The notes under the pieces were generated by a model. The model worked only from the letters and a program-made list of their open reading frames with translations. It was not told the origin of the DNA and made no database searches. From positions 76,342 to 140,341 of the forward strand of contig JBAPTW010000108.1 of assembly GCA_049282355.1 (NCBI GenBank): a stretch of 64,000 nucleotides of DNA. The letters are read 5' to 3'. The DNA comes from JAGTVB01 sp049282355. GTDB lineage: Bacteria; Pseudomonadota; Gammaproteobacteria; HK1. Of the stretch, positions 43,129 to 51,907 are shown one piece after another. The first letter of the stretch is position 1, and every line of letters starts with the position of its first letter. A program made the translations under genes and the position numbers.

Positions 43129-43626
43129 TCAACCTTTGGCCAGCTCATCGCCAAATAGGCGGCTGGCGGGACTACCGGTAGCCACATGCGTGAAACGATT
43201 GTGGGCTCCCATCCTTTCCAGTGAACGCCCCACACTCCAGGTGGCCACGATGCCGGACCATCCCCACCAGAACTCAGAGGGAAGCTCCAGCGGCGCCACC
43301 TCGGCACCCGAAAGCCAGGCGAGGGCAGGCACCAAGCCGTAATTAAAGAAAATAAACCCAAGACCAGCATAGACAACGGTTGGCCGGGCACGCTTGGTGA
43401 AGCTGTCACCTTGCTCAAGCTCGGCGACGAGAATTCTCTCCTTCGCCTCGAGCTCTGAGCGCAGCGTTTGTTCGATTTCGGAGTCGCGCCGTTGCAGCAA
43501 AGCCTCGAGCTCCAGCTTGAACTGCTGCTTTTCTTCAGCGCTCAAGTGGAAGTTGTCGACCACATTGCCGACCTGTTCCACCAGTGAGCCGAGGCTACCG
43601 GAGAAAATGCGAGAAAACCAACTCAT
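43129..43626 (-). CDS. Three-transmembrane holin (GTA_holin_3TM-like)
   Basis: A 165-residue protein. An amphipathic N-terminus (WFSRIFSGSLGSLVEQVGNVV), a long Glu/Lys-rich coiled coil (about 28-75) and a membrane region follow: RPTVVYAGLGFIFFNYGLVPALAWL and FWWGWSGIVATWSVG. This is the layout of the 3TM holins of phages and gene-transfer agents. A strong GAGGAGGG precedes the ATG. With the amidase it forms a two-gene lysis-like cassette without any other phage gene nearby. Confidence 0.82.
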   Translation of the reverse strand: MSWFSRIFSGSLGSLVEQVGNVVDNFHLSAEEKQQFKLELEALLQRRDSEIEQTLRSELEAKERILVAELEQGDSFTKRARPTVVYAGLGFIFFNYGLVPALAWLSGAEVAPLELPSEFWWGWSGIVATWSVGRSLERMGAHNRFTHVATGSPASRLFGDELAKG

Positions 43627-43911
43627 GTCGAACCCTCCTCGCGGGGTCTAGTGCCCGCTGATACCATAGAGCAAGCAACTTGCCACCGGCCGAGAGCCAC
43701 ACAAGGCCATCGAAAGTTTATTGTTATCAGTCAGTTACTGTCGCAGCACAGGTACAATAAGCGGCCGCAGGCTAAGCCAGCACCGTTGCATCCGGTGGGT
43801 CTGCCACATTCGAAAGGCAAATGGGTATGATGGTCGTTTCGTCAGGATGATCTTTCAGAGGGTAGACCGTACTCCGACTCTTTAGGCTGCCTGAAGGGAG
43901 GAGATAAAAAC
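43627..43911. other. Spacer between holin cassette and small ORFs
   Basis: Divergent intergenic DNA that presumably contains the promoters for both sides. No gene or repeat was seen. Confidence 0.35.
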
Positions 43912-44004
43912 GTGCTAAACGATAACCGTAGCCGAAAAATGCAACGGCATGCTCATGAGCATCTACACTTTACCAGAGAGAAAGAAAACAAAACTGGTAC
44001 CTAG
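43912..44004 (+). CDS. Possible His-rich micropeptide (30 aa)
   Basis: GTG with a strong GGGAGGAG 8-9 bases upstream opens a 30-codon frame rich in His, Arg and Lys (MQRHAHEHLHFTREKENK). It is unrecognised. The ribosome-binding site is the only real support. Confidence 0.3.
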   Translation: MLNDNRSRKMQRHAHEHLHFTREKENKTGT

Positions 44005-44049
44005 CTCAAGCCGGCGAGCCGGTCTGCTCGACTAGCAGGATGAGGAGAC

Positions 44050-44214
44050 ATGAAAACGCTATTTGCATTGGGCCTGCTGCTCATCATGGTGCAGGTTGCC
44101 GTGCTGATCGTGTTGCACAGGCGGCGGCAACGTTTTCGACAGGAGCGGGAAAAATTCCTGACGGAATTGGATGGCTTGGAACAGCAACGCACTACATCCA
44201 CTGGCAACGAGTAG
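44050..44214 (+). CDS. Small single-pass membrane protein (54 aa)
   Basis: ATG with GAGGAGA at 2-4 bases upstream opens 54 codons. A hydrophobic helix (LFALGLLLIMVQVAVLIVLH) is followed by a very basic, then mixed-charge, coiled-coil-like tail (RRRQRFRQEREKFLTEL). It is followed by the convergent phasin gene. The function is unknown. Confidence 0.5.
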   Translation: MKTLFALGLLLIMVQVAVLIVLHRRRQRFRQEREKFLTELDGLEQQRTTSTGNE

Positions 44215-44310
44215 CAGGAGGTGAGGCGCTCAAGAAGATACCGGCTGCGACAGAATCGCTGCCGGCCTTGGACTTTTCCGAAGAGCTCGAGATGGCAGAG
44301 AAGCAGTTCC

Positions 44311-44817
44311 CTATTTCTTTAGCTTTTCCATCATGTTTCTCGTCTCCTCCAAACTAGCCATGACGCGCTGATTGATAGTCGTCACCGCTTCGGTATTCGA
44401 CTTTACTGTGATTTCCGCCACCTCGCGCATGTTTTCGAGCATTTTTTCGAGGACTTGGCGGAGGATCTCACCTTGCTTCGCCGCGACTTTCTTGGGATCG
44501 CTCTCCGAGCCAAGTCCTTTGAGGGTGCCTGAAGCCTCTTCCATGGTCTGCTGTAGGATCTCCCCTTGGCGGCTCATGATCATCTGGGCGTTTTCCAAAA
44601 CGCGCTTGTTAGCAGCGGCCAAAGCATCCACGCTTTCTCGCGTGCTCTCCAGCAATGCCTGACCCCCGGGCAGCTGGTATTGGCTGAACGTTTTGGTCAG
44701 CTGCTCCATCAACTGAGTGGGATAGAGCTCGGCCATGGTCTTGGCCAGCTCCCCAAACGGCATCATGGGTTTTGTGTCGCCGCGCTGAGGAATTTCGGAT
44801 GCGGATTTCTCAATCAT
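44311..44817 (-). CDS. Phasin family protein
   Basis: A 168-residue helical protein of the phasin family. It has amphipathic helices and the central ESTRESVDALAAANKRVLENAQMI with a coiled-coil C-terminus (MREVAEITVKSNTEAVTTI). Phasins coat PHA granules. It pairs functionally with the PHA-system protein at 35.9 kb. GGGGGAGG precedes the ATG. Some phasin-like proteins have other roles, so a storage function is probable rather than certain. Confidence 0.78.
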   Translation of the reverse strand: MIEKSASEIPQRGDTKPMMPFGELAKTMAELYPTQLMEQLTKTFSQYQLPGGQALLESTRESVDALAAANKRVLENAQMIMSRQGEILQQTMEEASGTLKGLGSESDPKKVAAKQGEILRQVLEKMLENMREVAEITVKSNTEAVTTINQRVMASLEETRNMMEKLKK

Positions 44818-45083
44818 GATAGTTACCTCCCCCTTAACTAAATTCGAACGTTAACCCGAATGTTAACCGAAGGCTTCCTGGAGCCTACGGCTACGGAGTT
44901 TCAAAAAAAAGATTCTAAGACATGAAACGGTACACATTCGCGAAGTGATGTTCATGCAAAGCGCAGACGATGTCCAGTGCAACAATAGGCGACTTGATTC
45001 CCGCGTCCGCGGCACCATTAGCCGCGTTTTCCGCAGCGGGTAACACCTGCGACGTGTTCAAAAAAACTGATCCGCCGTGCCCG
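44818..45083. other. Spacer without a gene
   Basis: This holds the phasin promoter region and a weak MITE-end-like stretch near 44893-44920 (GTTTCAAAAAAAAGATTCTA). Nothing else can be supported. Confidence 0.35.
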
Positions 45084-46373
45084 CTAGCCGTCGGCGTCCG
45101 CCGGTGCCGCCGCGCTCCCCGTCAAACCGGCTTCCTTGTCATAGTAAATGGCCTCGTCCAAGGCACCCTCGCTCTTGGCGACCAGGCAGGTCACCATGCA
45201 GTCGCCCGTCACGTTAGTAGCGGTGCGTAGCATGTCGAGCAGCCGATCGACGCCGATGATCAGCGCAATTCCCTCAACAGGCAGCCCAACCTGCCCTAAG
45301 ACCATGGCGAGCATGATCAAGCCGACCCCCGGAACGCCGGCGGTGCCGATGGAGGCCAGGGTTGCGGTGAGGATGACGGTGAGATAATCCGCAAAGCCGA
45401 GGTCGATACCGTACACTTCCGCAATGAACACGGTGGCAACCCCCTGCATGATGGCGGTTCCGTCCATGTTGATGGTCGCCCCCAGCGGCACCGTGAAGGC
45501 AGCCACAGAGTTGCTCACACCGAGCCGCTCCTCGGTCGTCTTGAGAGTCACCGGGATCGTCGCATTGCTGCTCGCGGTGCTAAACGCAAACGCCAGCACT
45601 GATCGAAGCTTGGCATAAAACACCATCGGATCGAGTCGACCGAGGAGGTAGAGCACGATACTGAAGGTGCCTAAGCTGTGCACCAGCAACGCGCCGATGA
45701 CCACCAGGAAGTAACCGAGCAAAGGCGCCAGGACATCGGCGCCTTGGGTCGCAAAAGTCTTGGCGATCAGCGCAAAGACACCGATCGGGGCGAGCTTCAT
45801 TACCAGATCCACCATGCGCATGATGACGGCGTTGAGATCGTTGAAGAAATTGAGCACATGGCGGCCCCCCTCCCCGGCGGCGGCAACCGCCACGCCAAAC
45901 AAGAGAGCAAAGACGATCACCTGCAGCATTGAGCCATTAGCCATCGCCGCCACCGGGTTGCTCGGCACCAAATCGATAAGCACCTGTTCCAACGCTGGCG
46001 GGGCCTTGAGCTCGATCTCGGCCACCGGTTCGGTGCTCTGGAAACCCTCTCCGGGGGCAACCGCGACGGCCAGTGATAACGCGATGCTGATGGCAACGGC
46101 GGTGGTGGCGAGATAGAAGAGCACTGCCTTTCCGCCGACGCGCCCGAGGGTGCGCAGATCGCCAAGGGCAGTCACGCCGCCCACCAGCGAGACAAACACC
46201 AGGGGCACCACCATCATTTTCAGCGCCGAGACAAACATCGCGCCGACCACCTCGAACAGGCCGTTTACGATGACGCTCTGCACCCATGCCATGTCGGCCG
46301 CTGTGAGGTGGATCAGCACCCCCAGCGCAGCACCCGCCACCATAGCCATCAGGATCTGTGTTGTCAGGGTCAT
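45084..46373 (-). CDS. Dicarboxylate/amino acid:cation symporter (DAACS family)
   Basis: An eight-helix secondary transporter for C4-dicarboxylates or glutamate/aspartate, driven by Na+ or H+, 429 residues. The substrate-site motifs are present: the serine-rich STASSNATIPVTL, NMDGTA in TM7 and TATNVTGD in TM8. The C-terminus is acidic and Ala-rich. It is monocistronic. The substrate cannot be assigned from the sequence. Confidence 0.92.
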   Translation of the reverse strand: MTLTTQILMAMVAGAALGVLIHLTAADMAWVQSVIVNGLFEVVGAMFVSALKMMVVPLVFVSLVGGVTALGDLRTLGRVGGKAVLFYLATTAVAISIALSLAVAVAPGEGFQSTEPVAEIELKAPPALEQVLIDLVPSNPVAAMANGSMLQVIVFALLFGVAVAAAGEGGRHVLNFFNDLNAVIMRMVDLVMKLAPIGVFALIAKTFATQGADVLAPLLGYFLVVIGALLVHSLGTFSIVLYLLGRLDPMVFYAKLRSVLAFAFSTASSNATIPVTLKTTEERLGVSNSVAAFTVPLGATINMDGTAIMQGVATVFIAEVYGIDLGFADYLTVILTATLASIGTAGVPGVGLIMLAMVLGQVGLPVEGIALIIGVDRLLDMLRTATNVTGDCMVTCLVAKSEGALDEAIYYDKEAGLTGSAAAPADADG

Positions 46374-46685
46374 GGTTGCTGCTGTCCTCTAGGGCGGATC
46401 ATACCTGCCCTGCCCCCGGCGTTATCCGCCTTCGGTTTCGCGTACAGCCGAACTCTACACGATAGTCAATCGGAGTGTCAGGTGCCGGTCGGTAACACAA
46501 ACATGCTGTCTCGCCGTCGAGCTAGAAGCGAAGATGCGCCGCTACACTTACGCCCAACCGGGCCTTACAATGGAGAATCGAGTGACACGAAGCAGTCGAT
46601 TGACGGGGTTTTCTCAGGGCCATTCGGCGTGCCATAACGGCGTTGGCAGCGCCTAGAGTTAGCACCGCGAGCACGAGTAACAGCC
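46374..46685. other. Divergent spacer without a gene
   Basis: The region lies between the symporter and the CoA-ligase-like gene. No convincing promoter, PHO box or repeat was seen. Confidence 0.35.
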
Positions 46686-48212
46686 ATGATCGATCAGCAG
46701 CAACCCGTTCGCGCCAATGAAAGCCTACAGTATTTTCTGCAGACCCCGCTGGAAAAGCTTCTGCAAGAAGAGACTCGGGGTGATCCCGTGCATGCGGCCA
46801 TTAAACTGTTTCACGACGTGGCCAAAACCGTGCCGGCCTATCGTGCGTTTCTTGCTGAACATCACATCGAGCCTGCGCGCCTGCAGACGACGGCGGACTT
46901 TTGCCGCTTGCCGCTGACCACCAAAGCGAACTATTTGCAACGCCATCCGCTAGCCCACTTGTGCCGCGGTGGCCGCATCGAGAGCTGCGATATGATCGCC
47001 GCTTCTTCCGGATCCACCGGTCAGCCAACCTTTTGGCCACGCTTCATCAGCGATGAGCTGACGATCGCGGTGCGTTTCGAGCAGATCTTCCACGACAGTT
47101 TCCACGCCGATCAATACCGTACGCTGGCCATCGTCTGCTTCGCGCTGGGTACCTGGGTCGGCGGTATGTTTACCGCCGCATGCTGCCGGTATGTCGCCGC
47201 CAAAGGCTATCCCATCACGGTGATTACGCCCGGTAACAACCGCGCAGAGATCGCGCGGGTTGTCCGAGAGCTCGCACCCCAGTTTGAGCAATCGGTGCTG
47301 CTAGGATACCCGCCCTTCCTGAAAGACGTCATCGACGGCGGCATCGCGGAAGGCATCGATTGGCTACCACTGAAGATAAAATTGGTCACCGCGGGCGAAG
47401 TATTCAGCGAGGAATGGCGCCGGCTTGTCTGCGAGCGCGCCGGCGCCGCCAACCCATGCCACGATACCGCTTCGCTTTACGGCACCGCCGATGCCGGGGT
47501 GCTCGGTAACGAGACGCCTCTGAGCGTCCATATCCGGCAATTTCTGGCCAAAACGCCCGCTGCGGCTCGCCAGCTGTTCGGCGAGTCCAGACTGCCAACG
47601 CTGGTCCAGTATGACCCGCTCGCCCGCTATTTCGAGACACAACCGGAAGCGGACGGTAACGGCCAAACCTTGCATTTTACTGGAAACAACGGCGTGCCGC
47701 TCATCCGCTACCATATCGCCGACGATGGCGGCCTCATCGACTACCAGCAAATGCGGCGATTTCTTGCAGACTGGGGATTCGATCCCCTGGTTGAATTCGT
47801 GAATCACGGCGCGCGTGGTGTCCGCGAGCTGCCATTTGTGTTCGTGTTTGGTCGCTCGAACTTCACCGTCTCGTACTTCGGCGCCAACGTCTATCCAGAA
47901 AACATCAGCGTTGGGCTGGAACAGCCCCGCGTACGTGAATGGGTCACCGGTAAGTTTGTCCTGCAAAGCAAAGAAGCCATCGACACGGCAGCGCACCTTG
48001 CCATTGCGGTTGAGCTCGCTCCGGGCGTGGAAGCCGATAACGCCAAGCGAGATGTCATTGCGGATTCGATCCTCACCCATTTGCTACGCCTCAACAGCGA
48101 GTTCGCCAACTATGCGCCCACGGACTGTCAGCGCCCACATATCACATTGCATGCCGCGGGCGATCCGCAGTGGTTTCCTGTCGGCGTCAAGCATCGTTAC
48201 ACACGTCGCTAA
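46686..48212 (+). CDS. Phenylacetate-CoA-ligase-like adenylate-forming enzyme
   Basis: A 508-residue member of the ANL superfamily, closest in style to the PaaK/CapK group. The phosphate loop reads ASSGSTGQPTFWPR and the adenine-site region SLYGTADAGVLG. The acyl-specific region and a short C-terminal lid follow. It activates an unknown carboxylate as an acyl-adenylate. It is followed after 16 bases by a gene with an excellent ribosome-binding site, so the two form an operon. No paa pathway genes are nearby. Confidence 0.82.
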   Translation: MIDQQQPVRANESLQYFLQTPLEKLLQEETRGDPVHAAIKLFHDVAKTVPAYRAFLAEHHIEPARLQTTADFCRLPLTTKANYLQRHPLAHLCRGGRIESCDMIAASSGSTGQPTFWPRFISDELTIAVRFEQIFHDSFHADQYRTLAIVCFALGTWVGGMFTAACCRYVAAKGYPITVITPGNNRAEIARVVRELAPQFEQSVLLGYPPFLKDVIDGGIAEGIDWLPLKIKLVTAGEVFSEEWRRLVCERAGAANPCHDTASLYGTADAGVLGNETPLSVHIRQFLAKTPAAARQLFGESRLPTLVQYDPLARYFETQPEADGNGQTLHFTGNNGVPLIRYHIADDGGLIDYQQMRRFLADWGFDPLVEFVNHGARGVRELPFVFVFGRSNFTVSYFGANVYPENISVGLEQPRVREWVTGKFVLQSKEAIDTAAHLAIAVELAPGVEADNAKRDVIADSILTHLLRLNSEFANYAPTDCQRPHITLHAAGDPQWFPVGVKHRYTRR

Positions 48213-48228
48213 AGAAGGAGGTACATCG

Positions 48229-48654
48229 ATGAATTGGAAAGAACAGCTAGACAAAGCAGTCAAATCGCTGAGAGACGTAGCAGAGAGCGACACGGTCAAG
48301 GGCATTACCACCAAGGCGAAGGAAACGGCCACTCACCTCGCGCAGAGAGCGCGCACAGGGGCATTAAGTGCAGCCGAGGCCTACGTCGAAGCCAATGCCG
48401 ATCCCGCGGTGTTTCGAGTGCACTTTCTGAATGCCGACCTGAGTATTCTTTCACCTTCTGATGGCGTGACCATCACTCACCCGAGCGCCGGGACTCTGGC
48501 GGTGATGGACGATGCCGGTAATGGACTGATCATTAACGCCACCCCGGATCCCGCCTATGTAGCAGAGACCGTCGGCACCGTGACTCGCCTCAATGCCAAC
48601 ACCTACGATATTGGTGCTGAAGACGGAATCAATGTGGTTGTCCTAAAGGCGTAA
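48229..48654 (+). CDS. Hypothetical protein with amphipathic N-terminal helix
   Basis: A 141-residue protein that I do not recognise. The first 60 residues form one long amphipathic helix with a phasin- or apolipoprotein-like repeat pattern (LDKAVKSLRDVAESDTVKG, TTKAKETATHLAQRART). The rest is beta-rich (VTITHPSAGTLAVMDDAG, INVVVLKA). The start is ATG 48229 with AAGGAGG upstream. Co-transcribed with the CoA-ligase-like gene, it may attach that enzyme to a lipid or PHA surface. This is an inference. Confidence 0.7.
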   Translation: MNWKEQLDKAVKSLRDVAESDTVKGITTKAKETATHLAQRARTGALSAAEAYVEANADPAVFRVHFLNADLSILSPSDGVTITHPSAGTLAVMDDAGNGLIINATPDPAYVAETVGTVTRLNANTYDIGAEDGINVVVLKA

Positions 48655-48873
48655 CGATCCTTTTGGTTTCCTCCTCGGAGCAGGCTCGCTAACCTCGAAC
48701 GCCACCGCTGTAGGAACTGCTACGCCTGCCCATAACAGCGTTTCTTGCCGTTGCCCAGCAAATAAAGGCGGCAGGATTTTTAGGCAACCCTCGCAGGCCG
48801 GCGGTGATGAACCTGAAGATGGAGTGAACTGGGGTTTTTCACCGACGGGCTTTGACAGGCGAAAGACACAACC

Positions 48874-50421
48874 ATGTTCAGAACCGCAGAGCTAGGCCGA
48901 ACGGTATCAAAAAGCGACTACAAAGAGCGCGCCCTCGCGCTTCGACAAGAGCTGCTGCAAGCTCAGCAAGACCTGCGCGAATGTGGCCGCCTCCCAGTCA
49001 TTCTGGTCTTCGCCGGCGTGGACGGGGCCGGTAAGGGCGAAACGGTCAACCTCCTCAATGAATGGATGGACCCTCGATGGCTGGTTACCCGAGCCTATGG
49101 GGAACCCGCCGACGTCGAGCGCGAGCGGCCCGAGTACTGGCGATTCTGGCAGGATCTTCCTTACAAGGGGCAGGTCGGCATGTTCCTGAGCTCATGGTAT
49201 TCCAATCCGGTGCTCGACAAGGTCTACGAGAAAATCGATCTCCCCAATTTCGACGAATGCCTGGACAGAATCATCGCGTTTGAGAACGCACTGGCCGATG
49301 ATCGAGCCGTCATCCTAAAGTTCTGGATGCATCTTAGCCGCACTGCGCAGAAAAGACGCCTGAAAACCATGGAGAAGGATCCCCTCCTTCGCTGGCGAGT
49401 CACCGAGGTAGATTGGCAGCACTGGCAAATGTACGACCGATTCATCGAAGCGGCGGAGCGAACCATCATGCGCACCAGCACCGCTAAGGCCCCGTGGTTT
49501 ATTGTGGAAGGCGCGGACGAACGTTACCGCAGTCTTGCGGTCGGCGTCATCATACGGGATGGGATTCGCAACCGCCTCGAAGAGCTGCGGCTCGAAGACG
49601 AGCACAAGGCAAGCCTCGCTCAGGATGCGCCGGAACATTCCTACGCACCCACCATTATCCAAGGAACAACCACCGCGTTGGGGAAAACGGGCACGCCGCT
49701 ACGCACCATCCTCGATTCCCTTGACATGGAAAAATCCTTGGACAAGGCAGCCTATGGAATCCAATTAAAGCGCTATCAGGCCAAGCTGAATCTCTTGCAC
49801 CGCAAAGCATTGCAAGCCGCAACCTCCACGATCGTGCTGTTCGAAGGCCCCGATGCGGCCGGCAAAGGAGGAGCAATCCGCCGGCTCACCGCCGCGCTCG
49901 ACGCCCGCAACTACCAAGTCATTCCCATCGCCGCGCCCACCGATGAGGAACGAGCGCATCATTATCTCTGGCGATTTTGGCGTCACCTTTCGCGGGCCGG
50001 GCGTGTCACGATCTTTGATCGCAGCTGGTACGGCCGCGTCTTGGTGGAACGCGTTGAAGGCTTCGCCAGCGATGAAGAACTGGCGCGCGCCTATGCGGAA
50101 ATCAATGACTTCGAGGCTCAGCTGATAGAGCACGGCATCGTGCTGCTGAAGTACTGGGTGCACATCACCAAGGATGAGCAACACCGGCGGTTCAAGGCGC
50201 GTGCGGAAACGCCGCATAAACAGTGGAAATTGACCGACGAAGACTGGCGAAATCGAGAAAAATGGGAAGCCTATGAAATCGCCGTCAACGACATGGTGGA
50301 ACACACGAGCACGTCGCTGTCCCCCTGGATCTTGGTGGAGGGAAACGATAAACGCTTTGCGCGAGTAAAAGTATTCAAAACCCTGTGCGCCAAGCTCGAG
50401 GAAAAGTTAGAGGCAAAATAG
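48874..50421 (+). CDS. pap: Polyphosphate:AMP phosphotransferase (two-domain PPK2, class II)
   Basis: A 515-residue cytosolic enzyme that transfers phosphate from polyphosphate to AMP, giving ADP. There are two fused PPK2 domains. The N-terminal domain (about 20-240) has Walker A FAGVDGAGKGE, but its lid/Walker B reads LSSWYSN. The C-terminal domain (about 285-510) has FEGPDAAGKGG and the full FDRSWYGR, so it should be the active one, as known for the family. It is monocistronic. It fits the phosphate-storage theme with CHAD, pst and phoB. Confidence 0.92.
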   Translation: MFRTAELGRTVSKSDYKERALALRQELLQAQQDLRECGRLPVILVFAGVDGAGKGETVNLLNEWMDPRWLVTRAYGEPADVERERPEYWRFWQDLPYKGQVGMFLSSWYSNPVLDKVYEKIDLPNFDECLDRIIAFENALADDRAVILKFWMHLSRTAQKRRLKTMEKDPLLRWRVTEVDWQHWQMYDRFIEAAERTIMRTSTAKAPWFIVEGADERYRSLAVGVIIRDGIRNRLEELRLEDEHKASLAQDAPEHSYAPTIIQGTTTALGKTGTPLRTILDSLDMEKSLDKAAYGIQLKRYQAKLNLLHRKALQAATSTIVLFEGPDAAGKGGAIRRLTAALDARNYQVIPIAAPTDEERAHHYLWRFWRHLSRAGRVTIFDRSWYGRVLVERVEGFASDEELARAYAEINDFEAQLIEHGIVLLKYWVHITKDEQHRRFKARAETPHKQWKLTDEDWRNREKWEAYEIAVNDMVEHTSTSLSPWILVEGNDKRFARVKVFKTLCAKLEEKLEAK

Positions 50422-50653
50422 GCTCTTGTTCCGCGATGACACCGCCGCCAGCTTCAGAGACAGTAACGCCAAAGTCGGGGTTGCAGGCTGTTTTTCCCTC
50501 AGCTTTGGGATGACTCTTTCTGGGGTCATTGCTTGATTTTACACTTGCGAGAACGCCGCTCATTCGCTTTGAGCCTACCGTTACCGCAAGGTAACCCTTG
50601 AATGCACCAAGGCAGCCGTAACACTCGCAGTCTCGGTGACTAAACACTTAACT

Positions 50654-51907
50654 TCAAGGCAGAGCCGGATTAGGGATAAACACGCTCGCCGCAAACCGCT
50701 CCCCGTTCTCGGGGTGTCGCACGGTGCGTCGCAGAACGAAATCAAACAACAGCGGGTTGTACTCATAGATCTCGTTCAAATGCGCGCGCTCGGCCTCGGT
50801 AATGAATCCCTGCCGCTCCAGATCGGCGGTGCTGATGAGGGCGTTGATGGCCGGTATCGGGTAGTCGCTGCCATTGATGAGGCGAGAATGCAGATCGGAG
50901 CGGGCCAGCAGCGTGCGCAGGGGTTCCTCTGAGCGATTACGCTGTGTCAGACCAGAAAGCTCGCCGAACAGTCGTCCTCGATAGCGCGGCTCCTCCATCA
51001 GCCGAAGAAATAGCTTGAAGTTGGCCACCAGGGGCTGCTTCGGATGGTCCAGATCCTGCCCCTCGCCAAGGCTTGCGCAATGACCGACGATCACCGTCAC
51101 GCCGCGATCGAGCGCTCGGCGCAGCCGCAAGGGATTGCCGAGCGCCTGCTGCTCGCGCGTTTCCACCGCCTGCTCAGTCCCACCATGGGATAACAACACC
51201 ACGCCAAGCTCGGCCATCCTGTGGTAAAAGGGGTCGATGCGCGGGTCGCCCGGATCAATGCCCATGGCATTCGGCAGCCACTTGAGTACCCGCCCGCCAC
51301 CAGCGACCCAGCGTTCAAGCTCAGCAATGGCATCGGCACGATAGGGGTGAATGGACATCACCGGCACCAGCAGCTCCGGATACTGGGCGGCGAGAGCGAA
51401 CACGTATTCATTTGGAATATAGAAATTCGTCATCGCGGGAACGGCATTGCCCGCCGCGTCGTAATAGCGGTCGAACGCCAGGATGTAATACCGGCCTTGC
51501 CGACCAAAGTGGCGCATCAAGGACACCATACGTTCCATGTACTGACGGTCGGCATCTGCTGGATCTTCGATTCCCGAAGCGCTCATGTAGATGTCAAGCT
51601 TGAAGCGCTGAATCGGGTGCAACCAGGAGCCCATATCAGCGTTAACGAAAGCGCCGCTGCTACCAGTACCGAGACCCAGAATGTGGACGTGGTAGTCCAC
51701 CACGCCGGCCGAACCGAGGTCCGCGAGGTTACGCCGCACCAGCTCCCGAGCGCCGGCGCTCAAGCCCGTCTGCATTTGCTCCGGCCGATATGAAAACGCG
51801 CCACCGAGGGTATCCAAGAGACACCCCGACAAGAGTAACGCTCCGCAGACCAGGACCAACCCGCTCCTTGGACAAAGCCAACGCTGGGCTACCTGTTGTT
51901 TACCCAT
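50654..51907 (-). CDS. Amidohydrolase-family lipoprotein
   Basis: A metal-dependent hydrolase of the amidohydrolase_2 (TIM-barrel) type, about 417 residues. It has a lipoprotein signal (LVLVCGALLLSGC), so it is probably anchored in the periplasm. Putative metal ligands are DYHVHILGLG at the barrel start, SIHPYR, VIVGHCASLG and the late Asp in LINGSDYPIP. ATG 51907 follows two in-frame GTG codons. The substrate is unknown. Such enzymes often decarboxylate or hydrolyse small rings. Confidence 0.82.
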   Translation of the reverse strand: MGKQQVAQRWLCPRSGLVLVCGALLLSGCLLDTLGGAFSYRPEQMQTGLSAGARELVRRNLADLGSAGVVDYHVHILGLGTGSSGAFVNADMGSWLHPIQRFKLDIYMSASGIEDPADADRQYMERMVSLMRHFGRQGRYYILAFDRYYDAAGNAVPAMTNFYIPNEYVFALAAQYPELLVPVMSIHPYRADAIAELERWVAGGGRVLKWLPNAMGIDPGDPRIDPFYHRMAELGVVLLSHGGTEQAVETREQQALGNPLRLRRALDRGVTVIVGHCASLGEGQDLDHPKQPLVANFKLFLRLMEEPRYRGRLFGELSGLTQRNRSEEPLRTLLARSDLHSRLINGSDYPIPAINALISTADLERQGFITEAERAHLNEIYEYNPLLFDFVLRRTVRHPENGERFAASVFIPNPALP

